Made by a program: the position numbers and the translations under genes
Notes under the pieces: generated by a model
Seen by the model: only the letters and a program-made list of their open reading frames with translations
The model's database searches: none
What the model was told of the DNA's origin: nothing
Part shown: positions 19,901 through 28,692 of the stretch, piece by piece
How positions within the stretch are numbered: position 1 is the stretch's first letter
Layout: each line of letters opens with the position of its first letter
NCBI GenBank assembly: GCA_921293015.1
Contig: OV121081.1
Location: forward strand, 24,865,158-24,929,157
Direction of reading: 5' to 3'
Length of the DNA stretch: 64,000 nt
From: Phorcus lineatus
Taxonomy: Eukaryota; Mollusca; Gastropoda; Trochida; Trochidae

Positions 19901-22119
19901 AGTTGACACATATTTGATATTGAACAATGTATATTCGTTAATACAAGTTGTAAAAATAAATTTTATTCCAAATGGCTTATGCATAATTTTTTATTCAAAG
20001 ATGACTGAATTATTACTGTCTTAGTTGGCTCTATAATTGATCTTGTATTGGTGTGAAAGGTGTGAGAATGTGGTGTTGTTTTTGTTATTTGTAAAAAAAA
20101 AACCTCCTTATAACCCTTTTTGAATAACATTCACTGACGTCTCCTTTGACTTGGCAGTTCCCTGGCTGCTAAGTTTTAATGTAACAGGTTTTGAGGAATA
20201 AAAAAACCAAAAGAAACTTGGAGGAGGGTTGATTTCATGTGTGAGGAAATGCATGAGCAATGATACAGACCTGGCCCTTATTTCACAAAGTCCTGTTAGT
20301 GCTGAGGGTACCCTTAATCATTAGTTATGATCACCTTAAAGTTAAGTGTGATTTTAGTTTCTGGTAAAATCTATGGTGGCTTGAAGCACTGTCGATATTG
20401 TGAGCGAGTGAGTGAGTTGGGGTTTAACGTGCTTTGAACAATTCGATATTGTGAGTTATCTCCCTTTTCCTGGCATGGCTGCATGCAAAACATGCATTCT
20501 CTATTAATGTCCAAGTAGCTATATCTTATCTAGGTAACAGATAAACTACTGATAACAGCAACGTTTATCACAAGTAGAAGTGGTGTGATGATTCTTTGCA
20601 ACTCACCAACTTTGATGAGGGTGATGATGTGAGACATGGTGACGGCGACAATACCAGGTGCGATCTCGTTCTTGGCGAAGCACTGGTACTTTCCTGCTTC
20701 TCTGTCCGTGAACGTCGGGATGGTAAGTGTCCCGTTCTTCTCGTTCACCTCAATGTAATCTGAGTCAACTGCTTCACCATTAAACCGCCACTCATACCTG
20801 CATCAGAAGAGAGAATTTACCACAACCATCACAACATTTAGGATTAAATTTTCGATTCCTGTACCACAGGTCATTTTCTTTGAATTTTTTAGCAACATGT
20901 AAGTCGAGTTAGTTGGATTTAATCATGTATTTTTTTGCAGGTATTGAAATCATTCAAAATGGCAGGGAAAATATCAAATGTCACAATTAAAAAGGTTCAG
21001 GAAAACCAAGAGGTAAACAATGCTGCAAATTTAATAGGAGTTCTATCTACGAAGAATGGAATTCTCTGCAAAGCATCTCAGGAAATCTTGATTAATTTCA
21101 CTAAAGTACCATTTTGGGGACAAACAAGAATATCTGCATTTATATTTCATTTGAATTTCAGTAAGATTTCAGCTAGCTGAAAAGTATAAAAAGGCCATTG
21201 GTAAAATTATCTAGTGCTTGAGTGCTGGACTTGTTTTCGAAGGTTGCAGTTACACTAGAAACATAACTATATAAGTGTTTAACAATGAATCAATACAGCC
21301 TCTTTGTACTCACGTAGGTGTTGGGTTCCCTGTCGCAGTACACTGGAGAACTTTGGATTCTTTGTCTACGTACTCTGTAGCTGCCTTGTTGGGCACTGTG
21401 ATCTTTGCAGGGATTTCTGAAAGTCATTTGAAATTTGTGGGTGAGAAAGACTTGTTATCCACGAAAGATCATTATTGAATGCTGGCAAACTCCCTTTTTG
21501 TTAAGAACTGATACTGTATTTTACATTAAAAGAGCCCAACTTAGGCATAAAAAGCAAAATGAAATTCTTCTTCACAACTACATAATAAACACATTCCTTG
21601 TTTGGCTGCTACGATTCCCTTATAATTCATTTTGGTTTTCAATTTGCTCGCTTGATATGATTATCTCTATTTGATAAACAGATCTGATAATATTCTAGCG
21701 TTTGATTTACAGATTTCATGATATTCTAATGTTCATACATAAGTTCATACACAATGAATAAAAATTGTCACAACACTAAGTATTTATTTCAACTTTCACG
21801 GATTTCCACAAACTGGAATTTCTCAAAATGAATTGTTCATATGGACATAGTTTTTCACCTTTGTTTGTGTTTGGTAAATATAATGAGTTTGGCATCCAAA
21901 TCCGGCCATGCAAATAACATTTTGACTGCAATAGAATCAGATCAAATTTCAGACATTGAAGATCGAAAATCTTATTGAGACAGCAAGCACCTGTCCTAGG
22001 TGCATTGAACCAATTGTAGAGGCTCTATCAAGAACTTCTCCCTGCTACTTACTGAGCTCCTCCTGGGCTGGTACGACCATGAAGGCCGTGACACCAACCA
22101 GCGCCCACAGTAACTTCAT
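7744..22119 (-). CDS. L1/neuroglian-family adhesion receptor, Ig-only form (13 coding exons, 680 aa)
   Basis: Coding exons, in transcript order: 22119-22053, 21416-21314, 20797-20607, 19706-19521, 19161-19024, 18232-18136, 17482-17295, 16802-16653, 16257-16114, 13266-12949, 9021-8887, 8475-8394, 7987-7744. They total 2043 nt with no internal stop; intron phases are 1,2,1,1,1,2,1,1,1,1,1,2. The protein has a signal peptide (1-18), Ig1 (~24-120), Ig2 (~121-228), Ig3 (~229-323), Ig4 (~324-421), an Ig6-like domain (~422-527), a TM helix (~540-562) and a 118-residue cytoplasmic tail with FNEDGSFIGQY at 645-655. L1-family proteins are neuronal and epithelial adhesion molecules whose FIGQY motif binds ankyrin when its Tyr is unphosphorylated. 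Normal members have six Ig and four or five FNIII domains and exceed 1100 aa; here Ig5 and all FNIII are absent. Family placement is very secure. The domain loss is inferred from the exons visible here, and skipped exons cannot be fully excluded. Confidence 0.93.
8037..8112 (-). repeat. LINE 3'-end fragment in intron 12
   Basis: Read on the minus strand it ends CTGAATAAAATATGTTTAAA followed by (TCAAA)n. This is a typical LINE 3' terminus with a short A-rich tandem tail. A related fragment is at 9085-9165. Confidence 0.5.
8394..8475 (-). CDS. Exon 12: juxtamembrane cytoplasmic tail
   Basis: The acceptor is GATTTTCAG and the donor is CC|GTAAGT. It encodes LDKKERANDIDPEKDLVDSG and then FHDLSRAP. 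The DKKER-x-N acidic-basic segment matches the conserved juxtamembrane region of the family. The FHDL segment sits where vertebrate L1 has the FGEY/RSLE endocytosis region, but the tyrosine is missing. It is 82 nt long. Confidence 0.9.
8887..9021 (-). CDS. Exon 11: membrane-proximal stalk and transmembrane helix
   Basis: The acceptor is ACTTGCAG and the donor is T|GTGAGT. It encodes a short stalk (VVAPVVTAAVDLWW), a ~22-residue hydrophobic helix rich in I, L and V, then CNRKRQEGTYP. The basic stop-transfer and the K/R-G-x-Y-P context match the start of the L1/neuroglian cytoplasmic tail. It joins exon 10 in phase 1 with no FNIII exon between. Confidence 0.95.
9085..9165 (-). repeat. Second, diverged LINE 3'-end fragment in intron 10
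   Basis: Shares ACATATT-CA-TGAA and TGCAAGTTTTG-AACT with the fragment at 8037-8112, with the same A/T-rich tail arrangement. It is more diverged. Confidence 0.4.
9376..10380. mobile_element. TIR element, copy A, carrying a minisatellite
   Basis: Bounded by TTTGTGCAACAAC on the left (about 9379-9391) and its inverted form GTTGTTGCACAAA on the right (10361-10373). It lies in intron 10. Its left ~190 bp and right ~180 bp are nearly identical to the corresponding parts of copy B, which starts a few bases later. The centre is a 33-bp minisatellite absent from copy B. No transposase is encoded. Confidence 0.75.
9574..10150. repeat. 33-bp minisatellite, ~17 copies
   Basis: The unit contains GGTGTCAGCGCGAATGGCAG, then CTGTGGCGGGAA. 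Because 33 is divisible by three and the unit lacks stops, long open frames run through it on both strands (for example an 11-residue GKGVSANGSCG repeat). It lies inside an intron and within a transposable element, so coding is unlikely. Confidence 0.9.
10387..10988. mobile_element. TIR element, copy B, without minisatellite
   Basis: Begins ATTTTAATTTTGTGCAACAA and ends GTTGTTGCACAAACTAAAAT, the same ~20-bp imperfect inverted ends as copy A. It is head-to-tail with copy A. The interior shares GTAAAACATGTGAAAACATA and AATACATGAAAATAGCAGAA with copy A; its middle is unrelated to the 33-bp array. Confidence 0.75.
12395..12625 (-). repeat. tRNA-type SINE, diverged copy in intron 10
   Basis: Shares TTAGTATTATTGCA-GGA-AAAG, CCATGGGTGGTACTG and an AACAGTT-CTGCAGA segment with the copies at 28.44 kb and 59.87 kb, in the same orientation. 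Confidence 0.55.
12773..12795 (+). repeat. Transposon-end fragment (CAGTGGCAGATCCAG)
   Basis: CAGTGGCAGATCCAGGGGG is a diverged form of a common animal DNA-transposon end. A similar end sits beside the poly(C) block at 59.07 kb. Confidence 0.35.
12949..13266 (-). CDS. Exon 10: Ig6-like domain lacking both disulfide cysteines
   Basis: The acceptor is TTTTTGCAG and the donor is G|GTCAGT. This single 318-nt exon encodes a whole Ig-like domain. The pattern I-T-I-x-x-Q-P, I-x-K-G, then DPALTLEYWW matches L1 Ig6 (KG, V-x-x-T, DPxLxLxYxW) rather than Ig5. The usual first Cys is replaced by Val (NLTVIA) and the second by Arg (TYFRIV). Five N-glycosylation sequons (NLT twice, NTS, NGT, NKT) lie within about 106 residues. 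The frame stays open past the donor into the intron down to about 12659. Confidence 0.9.
13455..15879. mobile_element. TTAA-flanked non-autonomous DNA transposon (piggyBac-like) in intron 9
   Basis: TTAA at 13451-13454 is followed by CCCTCAAG; at the far end CTTGAGGG (15872-15879) is followed by TTAA (15880-15883). Inverted CCCT ends with TTAA target duplications are the rule for piggyBac-type elements. The ends are CpG-rich, unlike the surrounding AT-rich intron. The interior has no transposase and is mostly a degenerate tandem array of ~185 bp. It fills most of the 2.85-kb intron 9. Confidence 0.7.
13950..15550. repeat. Degenerate ~185-bp tandem array, about 9 copies
   Basis: A recurring block (T-G-CTTCAATTC-ATATAAAATTTG-, with a nearby GCATGCGC) is found near 13962, 14143, 14339, 14514, 14712, 14897, 15085, 15353 and 15507. 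Spacing is mostly 175-198 bp. Copies are heavily diverged, so the array is old. Confidence 0.65.
16114..16257 (-). CDS. Exon 9: second part of Ig4
   Basis: The acceptor is a T-rich tract ending TTTCAG and the donor is G|GTAAAC. It encodes RVLTVRNLVKPDDIQCFQCK and VFNDVSEEYSSGCLNVI. The Q-C-x-x-x-N arrangement before the G strand is typical of L1 Ig4. Two extra cysteines (IQC and SGC) could pair, or one may replace the canonical one. It is 144 nt long. Confidence 0.9.
16653..16802 (-). CDS. Exon 8: first part of Ig4
   Basis: The acceptor is GTTTACAG and the donor is A|GTAAGT. It starts GPIWESPLKDI, like the P-W/F-x-x-P entry of L1 Ig4, then VFQC (first cysteine) and PVWFRNGQEM with the core Trp. 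The C-C' loop is longer than usual and acidic (DGGDLNDS). It is 150 nt long. Confidence 0.92.
16962..17235 (+). mobile_element. tRNA-derived SINE in intron 7
   Basis: The head GTGGTGTAGTTATTGGCATG resembles box A and CTTGGTTTGAATCCTAAG resembles box B of a tRNA. The body has CCACCCAGCAGTTCAATGGG and TACC, a conserved motif of mollusc SINEs. Direction is opposite to the host gene. Confidence 0.65.
17295..17482 (-). CDS. Exon 7: second part of Ig3
   Basis: The acceptor is TTTTCAG and the donor is T|GTGAGT. It contains TIKWFKND with the core Trp, KLTIKNVQLTDAGNYEC (E-F strands, tyrosine corner and second cysteine) and the G strand. This is the clearest canonical I-set signature in the gene. It is 188 nt long. 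Confidence 0.95.
18136..18232 (-). CDS. Exon 6: first part of Ig3
   Basis: The acceptor is GCTTTCAG and the donor is AG|GTGAGC. It encodes PVREVMYSTKNAEFLRTKNA followed by LEC, the first disulfide cysteine. The pattern of a bulky strand, then K/R-x-x-x-LEC, matches the Ig3 start in neuroglian and L1. It is 97 nt long and leaves in phase 2. Confidence 0.9.
19024..19161 (-). CDS. Exon 5: second part of Ig2
   Basis: The acceptor is CACATAG and the donor is G|GTTTGT. Across the junction the reading is ETG-TLHFLYLIDKD, equivalent to the G-L-F strand of L1 Ig2, then RYKCAIYN with the second cysteine. The exon ends in the Ig2-Ig3 linker. It is 138 nt long with phase 1 at both ends. Confidence 0.9.
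19521..19706 (-). CDS. Exon 4: first part of Ig2, with an RGD
   Basis: The acceptor is CTTGCAG and the donor is G|GTGAAC. It begins with the Ig1-Ig2 linker (GTWESV, as in L1/neuroglian), then the LTC cysteine, a proline-rich PPPIYSWY with the core Trp, and SDRIYVDETG, the lead-in to the family's D-E region. An RGD tripeptide is at residues 137-139. An extra cysteine (PVCK) follows the first disulfide Cys. Confidence 0.92.
20276..20480 (-). repeat. SINE/MITE fragments in intron 3
   Basis: GGCCCTTATTTCACAAAGTC (from 20274) is typical of a transposon end. GAGTGAGTTGGGGTTTAACG (about 20409) resembles the 3' end of the SINE at 59.87 kb, read in reverse. Both are fragments. Confidence 0.45.
20607..20797 (-). 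CDS. Exon 3: second half of Ig1
   Basis: The acceptor is GATGCAG and the donor is GTGAGT. It holds the core Trp (YEW), then REAGKYQCFAKNE with the second cysteine. A following MSH-I-L stretch matches the end of Ig1 in vertebrate L1 proteins. One sequon (NGT) is present. The exon is 191 nt long. Confidence 0.92.
21314..21416 (-). CDS. Exon 2: first half of Ig1
   Basis: The acceptor is TTTCAG and the donor is GTGAGT. It encodes the A-B strands of Ig1, with the first disulfide cysteine in VLQC and the turn GNPTPTYEW that crosses into exon 3. It is 103 nt long and enters in phase 1 and leaves in phase 2. The intron inside the domain, before the core Trp, is usual for L1-family Ig domains. Confidence 0.9.
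22053..22119 (-). CDS. Exon 1: start codon and signal peptide
   Basis: It encodes residues 1-22. A basic N-end (MK) is followed by a hydrophobic core (LLWALVGVTAFMVV) and a likely cleavage site after PA at residue 18. Donor GTAAGT follows directly at 22052. The ATG is preceded by AGGAGG and is the first in-frame start after the acceptor at 22178. It ends in phase 1. Confidence 0.9.
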
Positions 22120-22177
22120 CCTCCTAATTTTTTCCTTCTTCCTCTCGATGTCTTACTTTTCAGTCAAAGCTCTCAAT
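22120..22177 (-). other. 5'UTR part of the start exon
   Basis: Upstream of the ATG at 22119 the minus strand has no in-frame ATG. A good acceptor (TTATTTGGTTGCAG) ends at 22178, so the untranslated leader probably begins at 22177 and an upstream non-coding exon exists further right. The distance to that exon is unknown. Confidence 0.55.
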
Positions 22178-22760
22178 CTGCAACCAAATAATTATCTTTT
22201 AATCGAGTAAAGGTAAAGATTGGAGAAATTTGAAATGTCACAGTAACCGTTGAATAAGCATATTTCAGATAAAGCTACTATTCTGTCTCCACTGCAACAT
22301 CTTGTCTCCGTATATGAGTCAGTGAGTTATTGTATAGCGCCTATTGGGCAATATCTCATCCATTAGCTGTGTGCTCTTGGTCTCAAGCTTGAAATATGTT
22401 ATTATCTGGAGAAAACCTATTGCCTTATATAAATGCTGAAACAACACATTCATTGTAATTAACAAGTTGAAATCATTTTGATAGTTAGAAATTGTATAGG
22501 ATAAAAGAACTGGTTCTACATTTTCCCTATCACTAAATTCTAAAACAATATCACCAACTATAAATATAAAATATCTTTAAACAACAAACAGAAATGATTC
22601 TTTTTTTTTTTTTACACTACAATTGACCAAAAATGTCAACTGCATACAAGTGTTAAAAAACTCCATTTCAAATTTAACTGTGATAGTTACAATGCTCAAA
22701 GAACATTTTCAATTTAAAACAAAATAAAGTGCCTAGAGGTACTTTCAACTATTGAATCAA
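22178..22760. other. 5' intron, no coding exon seen
   Basis: AT-rich intronic sequence. AGTCAGTGAGTTATTGTATA near 22318 is probably a SINE-tail fragment. A T13 run is near 22600. Confidence 0.4.
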
Positions 22761-22784
22761 AACTACTTATTAGTATCGTTCACC

Positions 22785-22990
22785 CCCTTTAACCGGTTCA
22801 AAACAAGCATTAAGAATAAAAAAATACCTAAAATGTTAATTTCACCAACTTTAAACTCTTCAAAACATGCCTTCATAATGAAAAGTAATATAAGAATATT
22901 TCACCACCTTTAAATTCTTCAAAACGTTCCTTCATAATAAAAAGTAATAAAAGAATATTTTACAACCTTAAAATTCTTCAAGACATGCCT
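22785..22990. repeat. 59-bp tandem repeat, ~3.5 copies
   Basis: The core CTTCAAAACATGCCTTCATA recurs with starts 59 bp apart (about 22861, 22920 and 22979), with a more diverged first copy 62 bp upstream. Confidence 0.75.
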
Positions 22991-23295
22991 TCAGAAAGAT
23001 CCTTATGTTATCAACTCTATCTTTACGAGCAGCTTATGCTTCTACACAGGAGTAGCACTCACAAGGTACCCCATGGCCCTGATCATGCATCAGTATTTGT
23101 CACCCTCAAATCCTTTCAACACCGAGGGAATCTCAGACATCGAATGGAGATAGTTACGGAATACTGACAGAGCGACATTGACAGGAATAGCTCAGAAGTA
23201 ATTAGCCAATATAGCAACACACATTGTCCAATACACAATTGTCAACTTAAACAGACTTTCTACTCCCTCTTTCAAATCTGTCTATTTGATAACGG

Positions 23296-23400
23296 TGTTA
23301 ATAATAATAATAATATGTGTTCTTATATAGCGCGCAAATCAAATCACTAAGCGATTTCTCTAGGCGCTGGGCAATGGGAATGCAGTGTCCAATCATAATT
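23296..23400. repeat. (ATA)n plus SINE-like tail
   Basis: (AATAAT)n is followed by TTCTTATATAGCGCGCAAAT and CTCTAGGCGCTGGGCAATGG. The TTATATAGCGC...GGCGCT pattern is a widespread short interspersed repeat tail in marine invertebrates. Confidence 0.5.
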
Positions 23401-26400
23401 GTTACAGGCTCTGGTTCCCTGCTGCTAATGATCCAAATAAGGACAATGGAATGGAAGGCACTGTAACAAATGGTAATGACAATCAAGCCATTGTTTTCTT
23501 GGAGTAATGGAAAAAGGTCAAAGACTGTCCTCAGAAGAATTGGGGTCAAATTGTACTGATTCATTTTCTTGACAGGTGCAATAAACTTCATGTCTTGTAT
23601 CTTGAACTCAGAATCTCTACACTGGAGGGGCTGTCACTTACACTGTAAACTTTAGATAGAAACAGTATCTATTTGTTATTTACTATGCCATTTCATTTCT
23701 TTGACTAAAGAAATAATTGCCCAAATAAAATATTTCTACGACAAAATAAACTATCTGCATTAAATCATGACAAAATTCTTATACACAATACCATTCATCA
23801 ATTCAATGAATCTAAACCCAAATAATACTGTGACAAAAATATATTCTGCATAAAAACTAAAACAAACTTGTAAATAAAATATCATTCATAATTATCAAAG
23901 AAATAAATATTATTTTTAAAAATTTACCTTATTGATGCAATTATAATCAACAAAATTCAAACACTTCTTTCTCTCATGTTTGAAATAAGGAGATTTCTTG
24001 ATGAGTCTGACTTCTTGGGAAGGTATAATCTTATACTGAAGTTCTTTCAAGTGGCTACTGTTGCTGATAAATAACCATCTGTCAATACAAGGTAATAAGC
24101 TGATCTCAAAGTACCTTCCTGACAAATCAGAGAGCTGTGAGGCAGTTTTCAGCCTTGATAATGAACAATTATGGAAAGAGTAGATCTCCTTGTCACACGC
24201 CTCAGATTTCATTAAACTTACGTTAAGGCTTTTAACTCTTCTAACTTAGACCATTGCTTACAGTGATTGTCAGCAACTATTTTGTGACTCTCAATGAATA
24301 ACAACAAAAAGACAGATCAAATAAAGAAAGTTATCCAAATAATCTTCTGAAATCCTGATTCTTGAACATCTTCTCTAACATCAACAAAATATTTTGTTCT
24401 CGGTTACATTGATCCTCTGAAATTTAACCATAAATCTGACGATGGGACATGAATCCTTATACAGAAAAACAAAAGAATCAAACAAATGCAAAATCTACAG
24501 AATTGATTTGAAATTATGTAAGTGTTACTTAATTCATCTTTTCAAATGAGCAGTGTCTCAGTATGTGCCTTCAAACAAAGCATGTGTGAGGGAGGTGTAA
24601 TGGCTGAGCACATGCACATGCACATTAGCTTCACAGAGCATTGTTCTCTGCGACAAGACAGAGAGAATTAATATGATTACAGGCTGTTTCCGTGCCATTC
24701 GAGACGGGCTCCTGGTGCAAGAATTTGAGCAAACAACATTTCTAGACAAAGGCCTTCATACCAGCAGCAAGCTGTTTATTGCTTCATTTCTCACTTGCCT
24801 GCTATGAAATATCTATGCAAAATCAAACTGAAGATTTTAATGAAATTTTCACATAGGTCATTTTCTGTCATGAAACAAAATAAATATCAAATTGCCTTTA
24901 TCTGCTTCCCATCATTGTAACGTAAAACATTCTAAATAAAAAAATAAGTTGCCATGATACATAAAATAAAAGATTGTATCCATGTTATAAAAGAATAAAA
25001 CAGTTTGTTGGTCATAAAATATTTTGCATTCCAAAGTTATATTTCATGATCAAAATGCATTTGAATATTTGCAAATTTCCTTATTTCTTTGCGATACTTG
25101 CCATCTCTCTCTTCTTGATCCAAATCTAGAAAAAAGAGATGGCAGAGTGTAGATAAATGCTTGACCAGGTGTGTTCAGGTGAGTCTCATTACGGAGGTGA
25201 CAGAGATGTCCAAGCCTTCTGTATACACAACACTACATCACTGACTGGGACCTGTTTGTCCACATGTAAATTTGTCTTCAAGAAGTTACTTACCATTGTA
25301 AGTAAAGGGCAAGTCCACCCGCCTACATACTGACCAGATGACAGATACACATACCTACATGTTTAACCTGGACTCATTGCCTTTACAAACAGCAAACTTA
25401 ATAAATGATGAATTTATTTTTTCTAAAGCAACACTGAGGCATGACAAAAGTTGGAAAGCATGGAATTAATATTGCCATGAGAGTTAGATACTGGTAAATT
25501 TGGCACAATGAACAAACTTCATACAATCACAAAGAGCAATTTCAATTTGGCGTTGATGCCACTTAGAAAATAATGCCAAAGTATTTGATACCTTTAACAG
25601 TTTTAGAACATGATTTTTTAAAAACTGAAGTCTAAAAGTTTGTGCATATAGGTGTATGGCCGCAGACATGCTTTTAAACTATATTACATATTAAAACATT
25701 TTTAATACTGATAGATGTTATTGATTACTATTGACATCTTGACCAATTCTGTAAAGTAAGCATCATTCTGGGGGTAACCCGAGGCATCACGGTAAAGGTC
25801 AATTTCCTTCAATAGCTTAACACCTCCCGAGAAGAGGCGAGGTTTCCATAGGTGTTGGTATTCACTGATACCCTCAGGCCAACACTTCTAAGGATTCACC
25901 TCAGTGCTTTCATGTCAACTTGTGTTGACACCTACTCATCATAACTATCCCTAAATTCATACCTTACTTCTACACCAAGCATGTATCTTGTGCTGCTTCA
26001 ACATGTCCACTGGACTTACTCAACTTTGCAGATTGTCCATTTTGAGAAAAGGGGAAGGCTTCCATACAAGTGATATTGACTTATACCCTTAGGCAAATGC
26101 TATCAAGTGTTATCATCTATCAGGCTTTTATCTAGTATGTCCAAAAAACAAACAACAATCAACTTAGTTAAAATATTACTTGACACAAGTAATTTTCAAC
26201 TTTGGAGATGTTGACCAGTTTTTAAAAAAGCTCTATGACAACTTAAAGGTTCAAAACATCGAGAACGTCAAATATCAATTCTTACACACAACATTGAGAT
26301 TATCCATAAGTACACAAATCCTAGTATATTTCAGCCGATAACATCTAAAATAATCAATAAATCAAGATCATAAATATATCTTCTTACTTTACTACTATTA

Positions 26401-28430
26401 TCCTTCATTTTGGAGGATATTATAAATCCAAGCATGCTTCAGTCTGACCAATCATTCACAATTACATGTAATATGATATGCTGAAGGGGGGTGTGATATA
26501 CAGGGATATGACATGAGTGAGTGTGATACCGAGTGGCTATGACAGTTATATATCACCTGTCTCCTCCTCTCAACACCAGCAGAATTAGCATCAGCACCAG
26601 CTTGGTGATGGGAATACACAACCATCACTCACACCTTATTTCATGTTCTAGGAAATTCACTTCTGTAATTCGGGGGCATATGCAGAGTTTTTATAAAACG
26701 TCAAAGGTCATAATAGAAACATCAAAGTAACCCTCACATTCATCAGTGCTAGATTCAAAGGTGTTGATGGTGGTGGTGTTAGGTGAGAGAATTGTTTGAT
26801 CATTGAACTTTTATAGTATTAAAATTTTCATAATTAGGGGGCGGGGGTTCAAACACAAAGATCCACCTACTTTGCATAATGAAACTTTAGATACTCTCTC
26901 TTACTATCTGTAGGTTACTTTTGTGTTATTCTGTTCTCAAGGTTTAGAATATAAATCAATGTTTTACCAAAAGTACAATTATAATCAATAATAACTTGTG
27001 TTATATTAAATGTCATGCAAGACATACGTAACATCTAATCTAGCTTGATCATAAAAAACAAAGCCATTACTGTACAGTTTATTTGAAACGAGTTAACTCA
27101 AGTATCCTAACATGACATATTTACATTTAGTCAGTCATGGCTTCATGTACACGGAGTTGATGACAACATATGACATATATATAAAACTTGCTTCGTATCT
27201 TAAAAACAAACAAGCAGTAGAAATACTAGCTTTATACTCCAGTTCCCAGAAGAACAGGAGCACCTACCCAATTCACTCTTTCATCGCCTAGTACTTAACT
27301 TCCCAAAGAGAACAAGCATGGACGCTTACCTGACCTACATCCAGAGTCTACATGCTGACAAGTTGACAAGATAAGCAAACAAATCCATCAGGACAAGCAA
27401 ACAGAGGCCGACCCCCTTCAAGATACCCAGTGACACATTGGACAGGAAAAGACAATATGTAAACACATGTGGAAGAACATCTGTGGTCTCTCACATTGCT
27501 CCAGTCGTATTCTATAAGCCTGCAGCATATCAGAACTGTCTGTCATATCCTATCATAATTATGCCCTACTCTTTAAGGGTTAAGTGATGATGTACAGATC
27601 CCTGTTCTGAACCTGAAAGATCACACTATATTACAGGACAGTGCTCTGCTTTTGTTAGTACCCGAGGAGGTTCACAGTGACACCAAGTCTTACAGGACTC
27701 CCCCAATATGACGTTACCTTCTTGTGGACACTATCAGTATCCTCTACAGCTTAGTAAAATCCATCCAAAGTGAACACAGCTCCACAATCAGGTGCACATG
27801 ATCCTTCCATTCACATGGGTCACCTCACTCCTACCAGTCTTGTACGCTCACTGAGATAGCTGTACACTGGTCACCTCACACTCAACCTTACAGACACTGA
27901 GATCGCTGTATAGCAAGCTGCTGCCGTCTTCAGCTGGAGAGACACAGAGAGGGACGAACTCATCGATCCATCTGCTTAGTGCTACGGGCAGAGAGATGAT
28001 CATAGCCCTGGTCAGCTGATGCTCTCATTCAGGACAGAGTGCTATGCGAGTTGTAGCTCAACATGGGCTCTCTCTTATTTTGAACACTGGAGCAAATTGA
28101 CTAGATTTCTCAATATGCATGGGTCACATCCTGAACATACAAGCAACTATTTCTAAGCTGTATTGTTAAATGGCTCAATTGCTCAGAATGTACAAAGCTA
28201 TTTCAGTATTGACACTTGAGGTCATTCTTGTATCTAAAACCAAAGCAAATGGCTTTGACAATTCACTCTGCAGGTTGTATTATCACTTGCATGTGCATGT
28301 GCCAATATTGAACCTATTTTATGTTCAATTCTAGTCCGAGTCCATAATGTGGCAAGCTCATATCCAGAGAAAAGTGCAAAATCTCTAAATTCATTGATAA
28401 AAAACTATATTTTTAAAAATCAATATATAT
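23401..28430. other. Long non-coding stretch, probable 5' intron
   Basis: No ORF here looks like a protein family. A minus-strand donor-like site (TCAG|GTAAGC) lies near 27330 and could end a non-coding 5' exon, but nothing confirms it. Confidence 0.35.
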
Positions 28431-28439
28431 ATATATATA

Positions 28440-28692
28440 TCACCGCTGCTAGTATTATTGCAGGGAAAAAGCCCTCAAAATCATAATAATGAGTGTCCAG
28501 CATTGCCTGGAACTACAATACCATGGATGATACTGCACTGAAATTCAGTGTAAGCCACAAACCTTACTGTTCTGAACTTACTGAACAGTTATCTACTGCA
28601 GACAAAGTTTCAGAGCCCTTGACAGGATTCGAACCCAGCAACTATTGATCTAAAGTCGAAAGCACTAACCACTGTGCTATCCTGCCCCCGAT
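28440..28692 (-). mobile_element. tRNA-derived SINE, most complete copy
   Basis: On the minus strand it begins with a tRNA-like head: box A TAGCACAGTGGTTAGTGC and box B GGGTTCGAATCC. It continues through the body shared with 12.40 and 59.87 kb and ends near an AT microsatellite (28419-28440). The anticodon-stem geometry is poor, so it is a SINE rather than a tRNA gene. Confidence 0.75.

Noticed and set aside
28615..28692. Possible tRNA gene
   Set aside because: Box A and B are present, but the acceptor and anticodon stems do not pair and a SINE body follows.
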